Of a stretch of DNA of 64,000 nt, positions 7,777-16,563 are shown piece after piece (positions within the stretch are counted from its first letter, which is position 1; each line of letters opens with the position of its first letter). The DNA lies in contig NZ_SNTZ01000007.1 in the NCBI RefSeq assembly GCF_004916895.1, positions 1-64,000 of the forward strand, in the 5' to 3' direction. Source of the DNA: Flagellimonas alvinocaridis. GTDB lineage: Bacteria; Bacteroidota; Bacteroidia; Flavobacteriales; Flavobacteriaceae. The notes beneath the pieces are model-generated. The model was not told the DNA's origin and searched no databases. It worked only from the letters and a program-made list of their open reading frames with translations. Both the position numbers and the translations under genes were made by a program.

Positions 7777-10158
7777 TTATTTTGATTCGTTTTCCAAAAA
7801 TTGTTCCAATGAGTAAATGTCCGGAATCAATACCTGACGTGCTTTACTTCCTTCAAAGGGACCTACAATTCCGGCGGCTTCCAATTGGTCAATGATCCTA
7901 CCGGCCCTGTTGTACCCCAACTTTAATTTTCTTTGGATGAGGGAGGCTGATCCTTGCTGGGCCGTAACAATCACTTCGGCCGCCTCACGGAACATAGCAT
8001 CCCTGTCCGAAATATCATAATCAATACCCGTGCCAGAGTCTTCTCCTACATATTCTGGCAGTAAATGAGCTTCAGGATAGGCACGTTGCGACCCAATATA
8101 TTCGGTTATTTTTCCAACTTCAGGGGTGTCCACAAAGGCACACTGCAAGCGAGTCACATCATTGCCTTGGGTGAAAAGCATGTCTCCACGACCTATCAAT
8201 TGGTCGGCTCCTTGTGCATCCAAAATGGTTCTGGAGTCTATCTTGGAAGTCACCCTAAAAGCAATACGGGCCGGGAAGTTGGCCTTTATGATACCGGTAA
8301 TTACGTTTACCGAAGGTCGTTGGGTGGCAATGATCAAATGGATTCCTATGGCCCTTGCCAACTGCGCCAAACGGGCAATCGGAGTCTCTACTTCTTTCCC
8401 CGCAGTCATAATAAGGTCTGCAAACTCGTCAATCACCAAGACAATATAAGGGAGGAACTTATGTCCATCATTAGGATTCAACTTACGGGCCTTGAACTTG
8501 GCATTGTATTCTTTAATGTTCCGGACCATTGCAGTTTTCAACAGCTCATACCGATTGTCCATTTCAATACAGAGCGAGTTCAAGGTGTTGATCACTTTGG
8601 TGTTGTCCGTGATAATGGCTTCTTCGGAATCCGGAAGCATGGCCAAAAAATGTCGTTCAATCTTATTGTAGAGGGTCAGCTCCACTTTTTTGGGGTCTAC
8701 CAAAACAAATTTGATCTCTGCAGGATGCTTTTTATAGAGTAGCGAAGTGATCACAGCATTCAATCCTACGGATTTACCCTGTCCTGTGGCACCCGCCATA
8801 AGCAAGTGGGGCATTTTGGCCAAATCTACCACAAAGGTTTCATTGCTAATGGTCTTACCAAAAGCTATGGGCAGTTCCATTTCCGCCTTTTGAAATTTAT
8901 TGGAGGCAATTACTGACCGCATGGAAACTATGGATGCATTTTTATTGGGTACCTCAATACCCACCGTTCCCTTTCCTGGAATGGGCGCAATGATACGTAT
9001 GCCCAAAGCAGCCAACGATAGGGCAATGTCATCCTCAAGATTTTTGATTTTGGAGATACGAATACCAGCTTCGGGGACAATTTCGTAGAGGGTAACCGTG
9101 GGGCCGATAGTGGCCTTTATTTGGGCAATTCCAATTTTGTAGTTCTTTAGGGTGCTTACAATACGATTTTTGTTTTCCTCCAGTTCTTCTTGGTTGATGG
9201 TGATTCCGCCAGATGCACCATGCGCTTCCAGAAGCTCCAAAGGAGGGAATTTGTAGTTTCCTAATTCCAATTTTGGGTCGAATTCCCCAAAATCCTTGAC
9301 CAATTTCTCTGCCTTGATGTCTTTTTCCTCCTTTTCTTCCTTTACTTTTTCAACTTCAAGGCTAATGTCTATCTCTTCTTCTTGGGGGAGGTTAACATCC
9401 AGTCCTGCTTCATTTTGGAGTGGAGGTATGTCTTTTTTATGGGTGTAAGTATCCACAACTGGAGCAACATCTACTTCCTTTGTCTCCAATTGAACGCTGA
9501 GTTCATCAAGCTCATCCATATTTTCAACATGAGGAGCATCCTTTTGAAAATCGGATTTTATTTTTTGTCGTTGGGACCGGAAGAAATTGGCAACTCCTTC
9601 AGGCGTGAAGTTGAAGAGTCGTACTAAAATGACCATCAACATAAAAATCAAGATCAAGAAGACTCCAATCTTACCGGTATAATCTTGAAGGAAGTCGTTC
9701 ATCTCATAACCGATAAGCCCTCCCAAAAGGGGTTGCTCTGCAGCAAAGAAACCCAAGGCCACTGAAATCCATATGATACCAGTTAGACCCCAAATCCACT
9801 TTCCTATCAACCCTTTGCCACTCAACCCCAAGAACAAGTAAAGTCCAGTTACGGCGAGCAATAAGGGGAAGGCGAACGAAGCCAGTCCAAATCCCTGGTA
9901 CATGAAAAAGTGGCTCACACTAGCGCCAAACTTGTTCAAAAGATTACTGGCTTCCGCATTTCTGTGGGCAAACTCGGATAGTATGCTCTGATCTTCCTGC
10001 CATGTGAAATAGTAGGACATGAACGAGAAGAAAAGTGCTATGCTGAGCACAATAAGCAAACTGCCGAAGATAATCTTGTTTTGCTTTGAGGGCTTTAATG
10101 TTACCTTCTTTTTGGCAGTGGTAGGTTTGGATTTTGATTTTGTCCTTTTCTTTGCCAT
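7777..10158 (-). CDS. ftsK: DNA translocase FtsK/SpoIIIE
   Basis: This 793-residue protein has four N-terminal membrane segments between about 28 and 182, a charged low-complexity linker (about 200-290), and the alpha/beta motor. The Walker A motif is GATGQGKS (456-463) and the Walker B is VLVIDEFADL with D577. A C-terminal winged-helix gamma domain (about 725-785, with GSASLIQRKLKLGYNRAGRI) recognises polarity sequences. FtsK pumps chromosome DNA during division and activates XerCD at dif. The linker is short compared with E. coli, as in most Bacteroidota. It begins the ftsK-lolA-lptF/G-ribB run. Confidence 0.96.
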   Translation of the reverse strand: MAKKRTKSKSKPTTAKKKVTLKPSKQNKIIFGSLLIVLSIALFFSFMSYYFTWQEDQSILSEFAHRNAEASNLLNKFGASVSHFFMYQGFGLASFAFPLLLAVTGLYLFLGLSGKGLIGKWIWGLTGIIWISVALGFFAAEQPLLGGLIGYEMNDFLQDYTGKIGVFLILIFMLMVILVRLFNFTPEGVANFFRSQRQKIKSDFQKDAPHVENMDELDELSVQLETKEVDVAPVVDTYTHKKDIPPLQNEAGLDVNLPQEEEIDISLEVEKVKEEKEEKDIKAEKLVKDFGEFDPKLELGNYKFPPLELLEAHGASGGITINQEELEENKNRIVSTLKNYKIGIAQIKATIGPTVTLYEIVPEAGIRISKIKNLEDDIALSLAALGIRIIAPIPGKGTVGIEVPNKNASIVSMRSVIASNKFQKAEMELPIAFGKTISNETFVVDLAKMPHLLMAGATGQGKSVGLNAVITSLLYKKHPAEIKFVLVDPKKVELTLYNKIERHFLAMLPDSEEAIITDNTKVINTLNSLCIEMDNRYELLKTAMVRNIKEYNAKFKARKLNPNDGHKFLPYIVLVIDEFADLIMTAGKEVETPIARLAQLARAIGIHLIIATQRPSVNVITGIIKANFPARIAFRVTSKIDSRTILDAQGADQLIGRGDMLFTQGNDVTRLQCAFVDTPEVGKITEYIGSQRAYPEAHLLPEYVGEDSGTGIDYDISDRDAMFREAAEVIVTAQQGSASLIQRKLKLGYNRAGRIIDQLEAAGIVGPFEGSKARQVLIPDIYSLEQFLENESK

Positions 10159-10221
10159 TAATCCTTTTTGATATGGGGCTAATTTACAAATTTACGCTGC
10201 TATACAAGGTCTTGGATGTTC

Positions 10222-10587
10222 TTACCCAAACTTGGGGATGTAAATAATCAATCCAATGATGCTGGCCACAATGGATACAATCATTACTGCGCCTGCTGAA
10301 ATATCTTTGATCAAGCCAATTTTTGGGTCTTGATCGGGTTGAATGTAATCCGCTATTTTTTCAATGGCTGTATTAACTCCTTCAATGCCCATGACCAATC
10401 CAATGGCAAAGAGTTGCATAATCCACTCAAAAGCGGAGATTTCAAAATAAAACCCTGCGGCTGTCATCAACAAAGCAATGACAAATTGTATTTTAATACT
10501 GGCCTCGGTACGCAAAAGCAGGAACATGCCTTTGAGCGCATAACCGATACTACGGATCCTATTTTTGAAAAAAGATTCTTTAGGCAT
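10222..10587 (-). CDS. dgkA: Diacylglycerol kinase (DgkA family)
   Basis: This small 121-residue membrane kinase has three hydrophobic helices. It carries the family signature EGVNTAIEKIADYI (about residues 69-82), including the catalytic Glu and metal-binding residues, and GLIKDISAGAVMI. Gram-positive-type and Bacteroidota members often phosphorylate undecaprenol rather than diacylglycerol, so the lipid substrate is uncertain. The start lies inside the 3' end of tpx (8-bp overlap), implying co-transcription and coupled translation. Confidence 0.9.
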   Translation of the reverse strand: MPKESFFKNRIRSIGYALKGMFLLLRTEASIKIQFVIALLMTAAGFYFEISAFEWIMQLFAIGLVMGIEGVNTAIEKIADYIQPDQDPKIGLIKDISAGAVMIVSIVASIIGLIIYIPKFG

Positions 10588-11086
10588 CCATCAATGCTTC
10601 AAGAGCGGCTTTGTAATTGGGCTCATCCACAGTTTCGGAAACTTGCTCGGAATAGATGACCTGTCCCTTTTCGTTGAGCACTACCACGGAGCGTGACAAA
10701 AGCCCTTGCAATGGTCCATCGGTAAACTCTACATTGTAGGATTTTCCAAAATTTCCATCCCTGAAATCGGATAGGGTTTCTACTTTATCAATCCCCTCGG
10801 CACCACAGAAACGGGTTTGGGCAAAAGGAAGGTCTTTGGAGATGCAAAGTATCTTGGTGTTGTCCAGTTCGGCAGCTTCTTGGTTGAATTGGCGAACCGA
10901 TTGTGCGCAAGTGCCTGTATCTATACTTGGGAATATGTTCAAGACCACTTTTTGGCCTGCATAATCTGATAGGGAAGCCTGGGAGAGGTCGTTCTTTGTC
11001 AGTTTAAATTCTGGAGCTTGGGAACCATTCTCAGGAAGGTTTCCAAGGGTGTTTATTTCATTTCCTTTTAAGGTGACTGTAGCCAT
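10580..11086 (-). CDS. tpx: Thiol peroxidase (2-Cys peroxiredoxin, Tpx)
   Basis: This 168-residue protein matches the Tpx family in length and motifs. The peroxidatic Cys is C60 in SIDTGTCAQSVRQFN and the resolving Cys is C94 in RFCGAEG, the spacing of atypical 2-Cys peroxiredoxins. It reduces hydrogen and alkyl hydroperoxides using thioredoxin. It is followed by dgkA with an 8-bp overlap. A strong terminator upstream (11121-11155) and a TATTTTTG box (11109-11116) give it its own promoter. The nearby peroxiredoxin/thioredoxin operon extends the oxidative-defence theme. Confidence 0.96.
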   Translation of the reverse strand: MATVTLKGNEINTLGNLPENGSQAPEFKLTKNDLSQASLSDYAGQKVVLNIFPSIDTGTCAQSVRQFNQEAAELDNTKILCISKDLPFAQTRFCGAEGIDKVETLSDFRDGNFGKSYNVEFTDGPLQGLLSRSVVVLNEKGQVIYSEQVSETVDEPNYKAALEALMDA

Positions 11087-11108
11087 AACTATATATTTGG
11101 TTCAGGCT

Positions 11109-11116
11109 CAAAAATA
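11109..11116 (-). promoter_or_regulatory. -7 box (TATTTTTG) for tpx
   Basis: The minus strand reads TATTTTTG, an exact TAnnTTTG match. It ends 22 nt before the tpx start codon and begins just after the upstream terminator. A -33 TTG is not clear because the terminator hairpin occupies that position. Confidence 0.5.
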
Positions 11117-11120
11117 CTTA

Positions 11121-11155
11121 AAAAAAACCTTCCCGTAATGCATTACGGGAAGGTT
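11121..11155 (-). terminator. Strong terminator of the peroxiredoxin-thioredoxin operon
   Basis: A perfect 30-bp palindrome (11126-11155), with arms containing AACCTTCCCGTAATG and its complement, is followed on the minus strand by a run of T (complement of 11121-11127). It lies downstream of the small gene at 11180-11437 and insulates tpx. Confidence 0.9.
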
Positions 11156-11179
11156 CTTGACTAGAAAATATAGTAAGGT

Positions 11180-11437
11180 TTATTTGTCGATGGAACTCAG
11201 CACTCGGGACATAAAAGCATTTAAGGCTTCTTTTTTTGGTGTCCCATTCTTTATCTCATTTGATACTTCCAAGGCGCCGTAGATATTGGAGATGAGTTCT
11301 CCAATAGTGTCTAATTCTTCATCTTTTAGACTGGGAACATCGCAAATATGTTCCAATGTTTCTGCAGTTTCTAGAAGATAGTCTTCATCATGCTCCTCAA
11401 CAAAATTGACCAGCTGTTTAATTATGGGCAACTTCAT
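11180..11437 (-). CDS. Small conserved protein (possibly DUF6952 family)
   Basis: This 85-residue, acidic, all-helical-looking protein begins MKLPIIKQLVNFVEEHDEDY. It has no signal peptide or membrane segment, and its single Cys (in EHICDVPSL) stands alone. It overlaps the thioredoxin gene by 20 bp and ends before a strong terminator, so it is the last gene of the peroxiredoxin operon. Small proteins of this kind follow thioredoxin genes in other flavobacteria; the DUF6952 name is from memory. A partner role in peroxide defence is inferred from position only. Confidence 0.7.
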   Translation of the reverse strand: MKLPIIKQLVNFVEEHDEDYLLETAETLEHICDVPSLKDEELDTIGELISNIYGALEVSNEIKNGTPKKEALNAFMSRVLSSIDK

Positions 11438-11732
11438 GGACCAAAGTTTTTAATACATCATATTTGTTGGTCTGTACCTGATTTTTCAATGTCCCGTTGG
11501 AAAAGGCGGCAAAGGTGGGCAGATTGTCCACATTGGCCATTTTCCGTGACTCCGGGAATTTTTCAGCATCAACCATCACAAAAGTGACATTTTGGTTAAG
11601 GGAAGCCTCTTTTTTGAACTTGGGCTTCATAATCCTGCAATTTCCACACCATGATGCAGAGTATTGCACCACCACGGACTCGTTACTGGCAACAAGCTCG
11701 CTTAGGTTATCTTTTTCCAATTCTATGATCAT
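11418..11732 (-). CDS. Thioredoxin-family protein with CGNC active site
   Basis: This 104-residue protein has the thioredoxin fold with active site WCGNC (C29 and C32), where classical thioredoxin has CGPC. The cis-proline loop appears as NLPTFAAF. Replacing Pro by Asn normally shifts the redox potential or partner choice. It is cytoplasmic, with no signal peptide. It lies 5 bp after the peroxiredoxin gene and overlaps the next small gene. Its likely role is to reduce the neighbouring peroxiredoxin, an inference from operon structure. Confidence 0.9.
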   Translation of the reverse strand: MIIELEKDNLSELVASNESVVVQYSASWCGNCRIMKPKFKKEASLNQNVTFVMVDAEKFPESRKMANVDNLPTFAAFSNGTLKNQVQTNKYDVLKTLVHEVAHN

Positions 11733-11737
11733 GACCC

Positions 11738-12382
11738 TTAGTTTACGTGGTTAGCCAAATATTCCGCTACTCCGTCACGGTTGGCGTTCATGGCTTCCTT
11801 ACCTTCTTCCCAGTTGGCGGGACATACCTCACCTTTTTCCTGTACATGGGCAAATGCATCCACCAAACGGATGAATTCTTTTACATTTCTACCAAGGGGC
11901 ATGTGGTTGATGCCCTCATGGAAAACAGTACCTTCCTCATCAATCAAATATGTGGCTCTGTAGGTTACATTGTCTCCTTCAACAAGAACAGAATCGGTTT
12001 CCTCATTATAATCTTCGTTGGTAATATCCAAAATGCCCAAAGCCTTGGCCAAGTTTCTATTGCTATCGGCAACGATAGGGTAAGTTACTCCTTCAATCCC
12101 ACCATTGTCCTTTGCAGTGTTCAACCAAGCAAAGTGTACCTCTGCAGTATCGCAAGATGCGCCAATCACCAAAGTGTTCCTTTTTTCAAATTCGGCCAAA
12201 TGTTGTTGAAAAGCGTGTAGCTCCGTTGGGCAAACAAAGGTGAAATCCTTTGGGTACCAGAAAAGCAAAATTTTCTTTTTTTCAGCCTTGGCTTTTTCTA
12301 AAATGTTGATTTTGAAAGTGTCGCCCAATTCATCAATGGCATTTACTTCGATGTTTGGAAATTTTCTTCCGACTAATGTCAT
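11738..12382 (-). CDS. 2-Cys peroxiredoxin (AhpC/TSA family)
   Basis: This 214-residue protein has the typical 2-Cys layout. The peroxidatic C51 is in DFTFVCPTELHAFQ, and the resolving C187 is in GEVCPANWEEG. It reduces hydrogen peroxide and organic peroxides. It is the first gene of a three-gene operon with thioredoxin (5 bp away) and a small conserved protein. A TAATTTTG box (12411-12418) gives a plausible promoter 28 nt upstream of the ATG. Length and motifs are those of AhpC/Prx1-like enzymes, and no AhpF gene is nearby. Confidence 0.95.
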   Translation of the reverse strand: MTLVGRKFPNIEVNAIDELGDTFKINILEKAKAEKKKILLFWYPKDFTFVCPTELHAFQQHLAEFEKRNTLVIGASCDTAEVHFAWLNTAKDNGGIEGVTYPIVADSNRNLAKALGILDITNEDYNEETDSVLVEGDNVTYRATYLIDEEGTVFHEGINHMPLGRNVKEFIRLVDAFAHVQEKGEVCPANWEEGKEAMNANRDGVAEYLANHVN

Positions 12383-12410
12383 TCTTGTGTTTTTTATATA
12401 GGTTATACTG

Positions 12411-12418
12411 CAAAATTA
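12411..12418 (-). promoter_or_regulatory. -7 box (TAATTTTG) for the peroxiredoxin operon
   Basis: The minus strand reads TAATTTTG, matching TAnnTTTG. A TTG lies 21 bp further upstream, a usable -33 element at acceptable spacing. The predicted start gives a leader of about 25 nt. Confidence 0.55.
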
Positions 12419-12502
12419 GCGCAGGGAAATGGCTTTCCCCAAGGAAAAAATCAGTATTTCCTATGGATGGATAACCCTAACTTATGGTTTAAAAAAAGAA
12501 GA

Positions 12503-12518
12503 GGATTTTTAAAAATCC
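12503..12518 (-). terminator. Possible weak terminator downstream of nhaC
   Basis: GGATTTTTAAAAATCC is a perfect palindrome. On the minus strand it is followed by TCTTCTTTTTTT. The stem is AT-rich and weak. It lies about 75 bp after the nhaC stop codon, between nhaC and the peroxiredoxin promoter. Confidence 0.35.
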
Positions 12519-12591
12519 AACAATTACGAAGGGTGAAAAATTGCAATTTCGCAAAGAAATGGCCCTAGGGTAAAAATGAGACCATAAATTT

Positions 12592-14082
12592 TTATGCCAT
12601 AGCCTTTTCGGTCAACATTTTGATTTTAATCTTGAAGGCGGCGAACAATAGGGTCATGAACGGACTCAACCAATTGAAGACCGCATAAATCCCATATTCC
12701 ATAACACCAACGCCCAATACGCCGCTATGGTAGGCACCACAGGTGTTCCAAGGCACCAGAACAGAGGTCACGGTTCCTGAATCTTCAAGGGACCTACTTA
12801 AATTTTCTGGGGCCAGACCACGTTCCCGATATGCTTTGGAAAACATTTTTCCGGGGACCACAATAGCCAGATATTGGTCCGATGCGGTTACATTGAGCGC
12901 CAAACAACTGCCCACGGTACTGGCAAAAAGCCCAAATGTGGTCTTGGCCATTTTCAACAAGGATTCGGTAATGCGCTCCAAGGCACCTATGCCATCCATG
13001 ATACCCCCGAAGACCATAGCACAGACTATGAGCCAAATGGTGTCCAACATGCCCGCCATTCCTCCCGAGGAGAACAAATCGTTCAGTGCAGGGTCGTCCG
13101 TGGCAATGGAAGTGTCCACGGTGATGGCATTTAAGATGCCTTTGTATCCCGATTCAAAGGTGAGGTTTTCGCTACCGCTAATGGAGGTGACAATATCCGG
13201 CTGAAAAATCAATGCGAAGGCGCCGCCCAATAAAGTTCCTATTAACAAGGCCAAAAGAGGAGGCGCTTTTTTAACGATTAAAAAAATCACCACAACAGGT
13301 ACCAAGAACAACCAACCATTAATATTAAAAGTACTTCCAATGGTCTCAAGAATAGCTCCTGTGTCAGCCACTCCTTCGGTTTCAATGGTAAAGCCCATAA
13401 TAATGAACACCAATAAGGTTACGGTGATAGTGGGTACGGTGGTCAGTGCCATATATCGAATGTGGGAAAACAATTGGCCACCCGCCATGGCAGGGGCCAA
13501 GTTGGTAGTGTCGCTCAAAGGGGACATTTTATCTCCAAAATAAGCTCCTGAAAGTACCGCGCCAGCTGTCATTCCCAAAGAAATGCCCAAGGCTTCACCA
13601 ATGCCCACCAAGGCAATACCCACCGTTGCGGCTGTAGTCCAGCTGCTTCCCGTGGCAATGGAAATGATGGCGCAAATAATTACGCAGGCTGCCAAAAATA
13701 TGGTTGGATTCAATATTTGGAGGCCGTAATAGATCATGGCCGGAATAATACCACTGACGAGCCAAGTTCCCGAAAGGGCGCCTACCATCAATAAAATGAG
13801 CAGGGCCCCGGTAGTGGATCGCACATTCTCGGCCACTTCGGCAATCATTTGTTTGTAGGATACCTTGTTGAAAAAACCCACAATGGCCGCCATGGCACCT
13901 CCCATAAGAAGGATGAACTGGTTGGAACCGCTCAGGGCGTCATCACCAAAAACATAAACGTTATAGGCCAACATGGCTACCAGCGCAAAAACAGGAATCA
14001 AGGCTTCCCCAATGGTCAGTTCCTTATTTTCAACAATATGTTCATCCTGTCTGTACTTTGGTTTTTCCTCTTTGTTTGGCAT
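12592..14082 (-). CDS. nhaC: NhaC-family Na+/H+ antiporter
   Basis: This 496-residue membrane protein has about twelve hydrophobic segments. It shows NhaC-type conserved stretches: TGSSWTTAATVGIALVGIG, AYFGDKMSPLSDTTNLAPA, and LVPWNTCGAYHSGVLGV. NhaC antiporters exchange Na+ (or, in some relatives, malate/lactate) for protons. The gene stands alone on the minus strand, between a trans-sulfuration enzyme and the peroxiredoxin operon. Sodium handling suits a marine flavobacterium. The ion choice is inferred from family. Confidence 0.9.
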   Translation of the reverse strand: MPNKEEKPKYRQDEHIVENKELTIGEALIPVFALVAMLAYNVYVFGDDALSGSNQFILLMGGAMAAIVGFFNKVSYKQMIAEVAENVRSTTGALLILLMVGALSGTWLVSGIIPAMIYYGLQILNPTIFLAACVIICAIISIATGSSWTTAATVGIALVGIGEALGISLGMTAGAVLSGAYFGDKMSPLSDTTNLAPAMAGGQLFSHIRYMALTTVPTITVTLLVFIIMGFTIETEGVADTGAILETIGSTFNINGWLFLVPVVVIFLIVKKAPPLLALLIGTLLGGAFALIFQPDIVTSISGSENLTFESGYKGILNAITVDTSIATDDPALNDLFSSGGMAGMLDTIWLIVCAMVFGGIMDGIGALERITESLLKMAKTTFGLFASTVGSCLALNVTASDQYLAIVVPGKMFSKAYRERGLAPENLSRSLEDSGTVTSVLVPWNTCGAYHSGVLGVGVMEYGIYAVFNWLSPFMTLLFAAFKIKIKMLTEKAMA

Positions 14083-14150
14083 GTGGTCTGAGTTTGTTAA
14101 GAGGTAATATTACGATTTTGAACCTTGTTCTCCAAACCGCTTTTTATCCT

Positions 14151-15374
14151 TTAATCAATGGCTGATGGTGATAGGTTTAGAATCCCCAATTTCTCCATAC
14201 AGCTCCTCATGGCCAAATAGGTCTGGTGGATGTTGTTGTCCAATCCAATTGAAAAACGGATAAGTCCTTGCGACAATCCCAGCGCCTCCTGTTCCTCCAT
14301 GGGAATTTCTGAAGAGGTAGAACTGCCTGATGCACTGAAGAGGGTCTTGTAGAAACCGAGGCTTACTGCCAAATAACCCAATTTTTGGGTTTGCATAAGT
14401 TCCATTAGGGCGTTCGCTTGATCCACAGAGCCTACATCCAAAGTGAGCAGCCCGCCAAAACCATATTCAGGGTTCATTTGGGATTTCATCAACTTGTGAC
14501 CAGGATGACTTTCCAATCCAGGATAGACTACTTTTAGGCCGTCTTTTTCAAATTGTTGAGCTAAGTACAAAGCATTTTCACTGTGCTTTTTGATGCGGAT
14601 ATGCAGTGTACGCATATTTTTGAGGATGGATGCCGCCCGGAGGCTGTCCAACGTACTTCCCATGAGCATTCCCGCTCCATTGTTCACATCTTTTAGGCTT
14701 AGGCAGAAATCGCTTGAAGCACAAACGGCGCCGGCAACGCAATCACTGCTGCCATTGATGAACTTGGTAAGACTGTGTATGACAATGTCCGCACCCAATT
14801 GGGCCGCGTTAATGTTCAAAGGGGAGAAGGTATTGTCCACCACCAAAGGAATACCATGTTTCTTGGCCAATTTGGAAAGGGCTGCGATGTCTGCTACTTC
14901 CAAAAGGGGATTGCTAATGGCTTCGCAATAGATCATTTTGGTCTTTGGGGTGATGGATTGCTCCACCATGTCCAAATCGGTGATATCTATAAAGGATGTG
15001 GAAATATTGAACTTCTTCACAAAGTTTTTCAAAAAGGCATAGGTGCCTCCGTAAATGGTCCTACTGCAAACAATATGGTCATCCGTATCGCAAAGTTGAA
15101 AAACCACAGCACTGATGGCGCCCATTCCACTGGCAAATACATTGGCCGATTCCGTACCCTCCAATTGGGCCATGGCCTCACCCAAATACAGATTGGAAGG
15201 GGAGGAGTGTCTGCTGTACAGATAGCAACCTTCAGTATTGCCCTCAAAGGTGTCGAACATGGTCTTTGCGGAAAGAAATGTATAGGTGGAAGAATCTGAT
15301 ATGGAGGGGTTTACCCCACCAAATTCACCAAAATATTGAAGGTCTTGGATGTGTTCCGATGCTTTATAGTCCAT
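14151..15374 (-). CDS. Cys/Met metabolism PLP-dependent lyase (methionine gamma-lyase or cystathionine gamma-lyase type)
   Basis: This 407-residue protein has the trans-sulfuration enzyme motifs: YSRHSSPS (53-60), YGGTYAFL (108-115), D180 in VVDNTFSP, and the Schiff-base lysine K204 in HSLTKFINGSSD. The Cys that marks Pseudomonas methionine gamma-lyase (YGCTF) is Gly110 here, so the substrate cannot be fixed from that position. A divergently oriented Lrp/AsnC regulator lies 153 bp away, a frequent partner of methionine gamma-lyase genes. Degradation of methionine, or of another sulfur or branched amino acid, is therefore likely. Cystathionine gamma-lyase activity remains possible. Confidence 0.87.
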   Translation of the reverse strand: MDYKASEHIQDLQYFGEFGGVNPSISDSSTYTFLSAKTMFDTFEGNTEGCYLYSRHSSPSNLYLGEAMAQLEGTESANVFASGMGAISAVVFQLCDTDDHIVCSRTIYGGTYAFLKNFVKKFNISTSFIDITDLDMVEQSITPKTKMIYCEAISNPLLEVADIAALSKLAKKHGIPLVVDNTFSPLNINAAQLGADIVIHSLTKFINGSSDCVAGAVCASSDFCLSLKDVNNGAGMLMGSTLDSLRAASILKNMRTLHIRIKKHSENALYLAQQFEKDGLKVVYPGLESHPGHKLMKSQMNPEYGFGGLLTLDVGSVDQANALMELMQTQKLGYLAVSLGFYKTLFSASGSSTSSEIPMEEQEALGLSQGLIRFSIGLDNNIHQTYLAMRSCMEKLGILNLSPSAID

Positions 15375-15402
15375 TGTTTGATAATTTTAGGTGAAAAGTA
15401 TT

Positions 15403-15429
15403 CAAATGTGGGTATTAAGTCAACATTTG
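15403..15429. promoter_or_regulatory. Candidate Lrp operator in the divergent intergenic region
   Basis: CAAATGT (15403-15409) and ACATTTG (15423-15429) form a perfect inverted repeat with 13 bp between the arms, centred about two helical turns apart. It sits upstream of the PLP lyase start (15374), in an AT-rich divergent promoter region facing the Lrp gene. Lrp family proteins bind such dyads, but binding here is inferred. Confidence 0.35.
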
Positions 15430-15527
15430 TGTTATTATTTAGATTTTATATCTATATAAAGTTCCTAATTAAGATTTATATTCTATTTTTAATGTAATAT
15501 TTAATCGGAAACAGAAAATTCATCAGG

Positions 15528-15986
15528 ATGGAACTCGATGCAACAGATATACAGTTGGTACACTTGCTTCAGGAAGACTGCAAGAAAACCACAAAACAAT
15601 ATGCGGATAGCTTACAACTTTCCAAAACAGCAGTGTATGAACGCATAAGAAGATTGGAGCGCAATGGGGTAATCACAAACTATGTGGCCTTGGTGGACAA
15701 GGAGAAGGTACGGCGCGATTTTATGGTGCTCTGCCAGATACGATTGGTACAGCATACCAAGGAAAATGTATTGAAATTTGAACGGGAAATCCTTAAGTTG
15801 GAAGAAGTATCCGAATGCTTTCATGTAGGGGGAGACTATGACTACATTTTAAAAATCCATGTGGGGGATATGAAAAGCTATCGCGAGTTCATGTTGACCA
15901 AGCTAACCACTATCAACAATATTGGAAATACGCAGAGTTCGTTTGTTATCAACGAGGTGAAAAACAGTCCATCGGTCCATATTTAG
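15528..15986 (+). CDS. Lrp/AsnC-family transcriptional regulator
   Basis: This 152-residue protein has an N-terminal winged helix (MELDATDIQLVHLLQEDCKK through AVYERIRRLERNGVITNYVA) and a C-terminal RAM/ACT-like ligand-binding domain (VSECFHVGGDYDYILKIHV). Such proteins form octamers and sense amino acids. It is divergent from the trans-sulfuration lyase and most likely controls it in response to methionine or a related amino acid. The predicted operator lies at 15403-15429. Confidence 0.93.
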   Translation: MELDATDIQLVHLLQEDCKKTTKQYADSLQLSKTAVYERIRRLERNGVITNYVALVDKEKVRRDFMVLCQIRLVQHTKENVLKFEREILKLEEVSECFHVGGDYDYILKIHVGDMKSYREFMLTKLTTINNIGNTQSSFVINEVKNSPSVHI

Positions 15987-16094
15987 CAAACTTTAACCTA
16001 AATCGGTGTTAAAAAAGCCTATCGGATAAAGGGGGATGTGTAATTTTTGGCGTATCAAAAAACGAACAACCATCAAAAGACTTCTTTTTCCGTC

Positions 16095-16484
16095 ATGAAA
16101 ACCCGTACCCGATTGTTTCTCACCGTGTTGGCCACGGTCATTGGAGGACTGTGTTTGGTCCTGTACACCACACTTTCCCAAGATATTTTGTTTGAAGGCA
16201 TGAGTTTTTGCTCTTCCTCCACAATGGATTTGACATTGGGCACATTGGCCATGTTCACCTCGGCCGTTCTCACAGGTTTCATTTCTTCATTGATAGTGGT
16301 CCGGGATAATCTTTGGCCCCATTTTATTATTTCGCTCTTTATTGTTGGAAAACTATCCATGGTGGCACTTTGTGGCCAATGGGGTGGGCCTTTGTGGTTT
16401 GAGTCGGGAGTGCATCTTTCACTCTTAGGTGGATTATGGTTGGGATGCTACGGTGCCATTAAATTCCCATTGGCTCCAGTATAG
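16095..16484 (+). CDS. Small hypothetical membrane protein
   Basis: I do not recognise this 129-residue protein. ATG at 16095 is chosen; a TTG in frame at 16047 would add an unlikely polar tail. Four hydrophobic segments are visible, starting with LFLTVLATVIGGLCLVLY and ending with LSLLGGLWLGCYGAIKF. Several Cys and Trp residues are scattered through it. It lies 108 bp after the Lrp gene on the same strand and before lpdA, which has its own -7 box. No function can be proposed. Confidence 0.6.
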   Translation: MKTRTRLFLTVLATVIGGLCLVLYTTLSQDILFEGMSFCSSSTMDLTLGTLAMFTSAVLTGFISSLIVVRDNLWPHFIISLFIVGKLSMVALCGQWGGPLWFESGVHLSLLGGLWLGCYGAIKFPLAPV

Positions 16485-16563
16485 TTGTTCCGCTAGGGAG
16501 ACCCCCAACTTTTTTACCCGGATATGTTAAGGAAAAATGCATGGTCTATCAGAGAAACATTGT

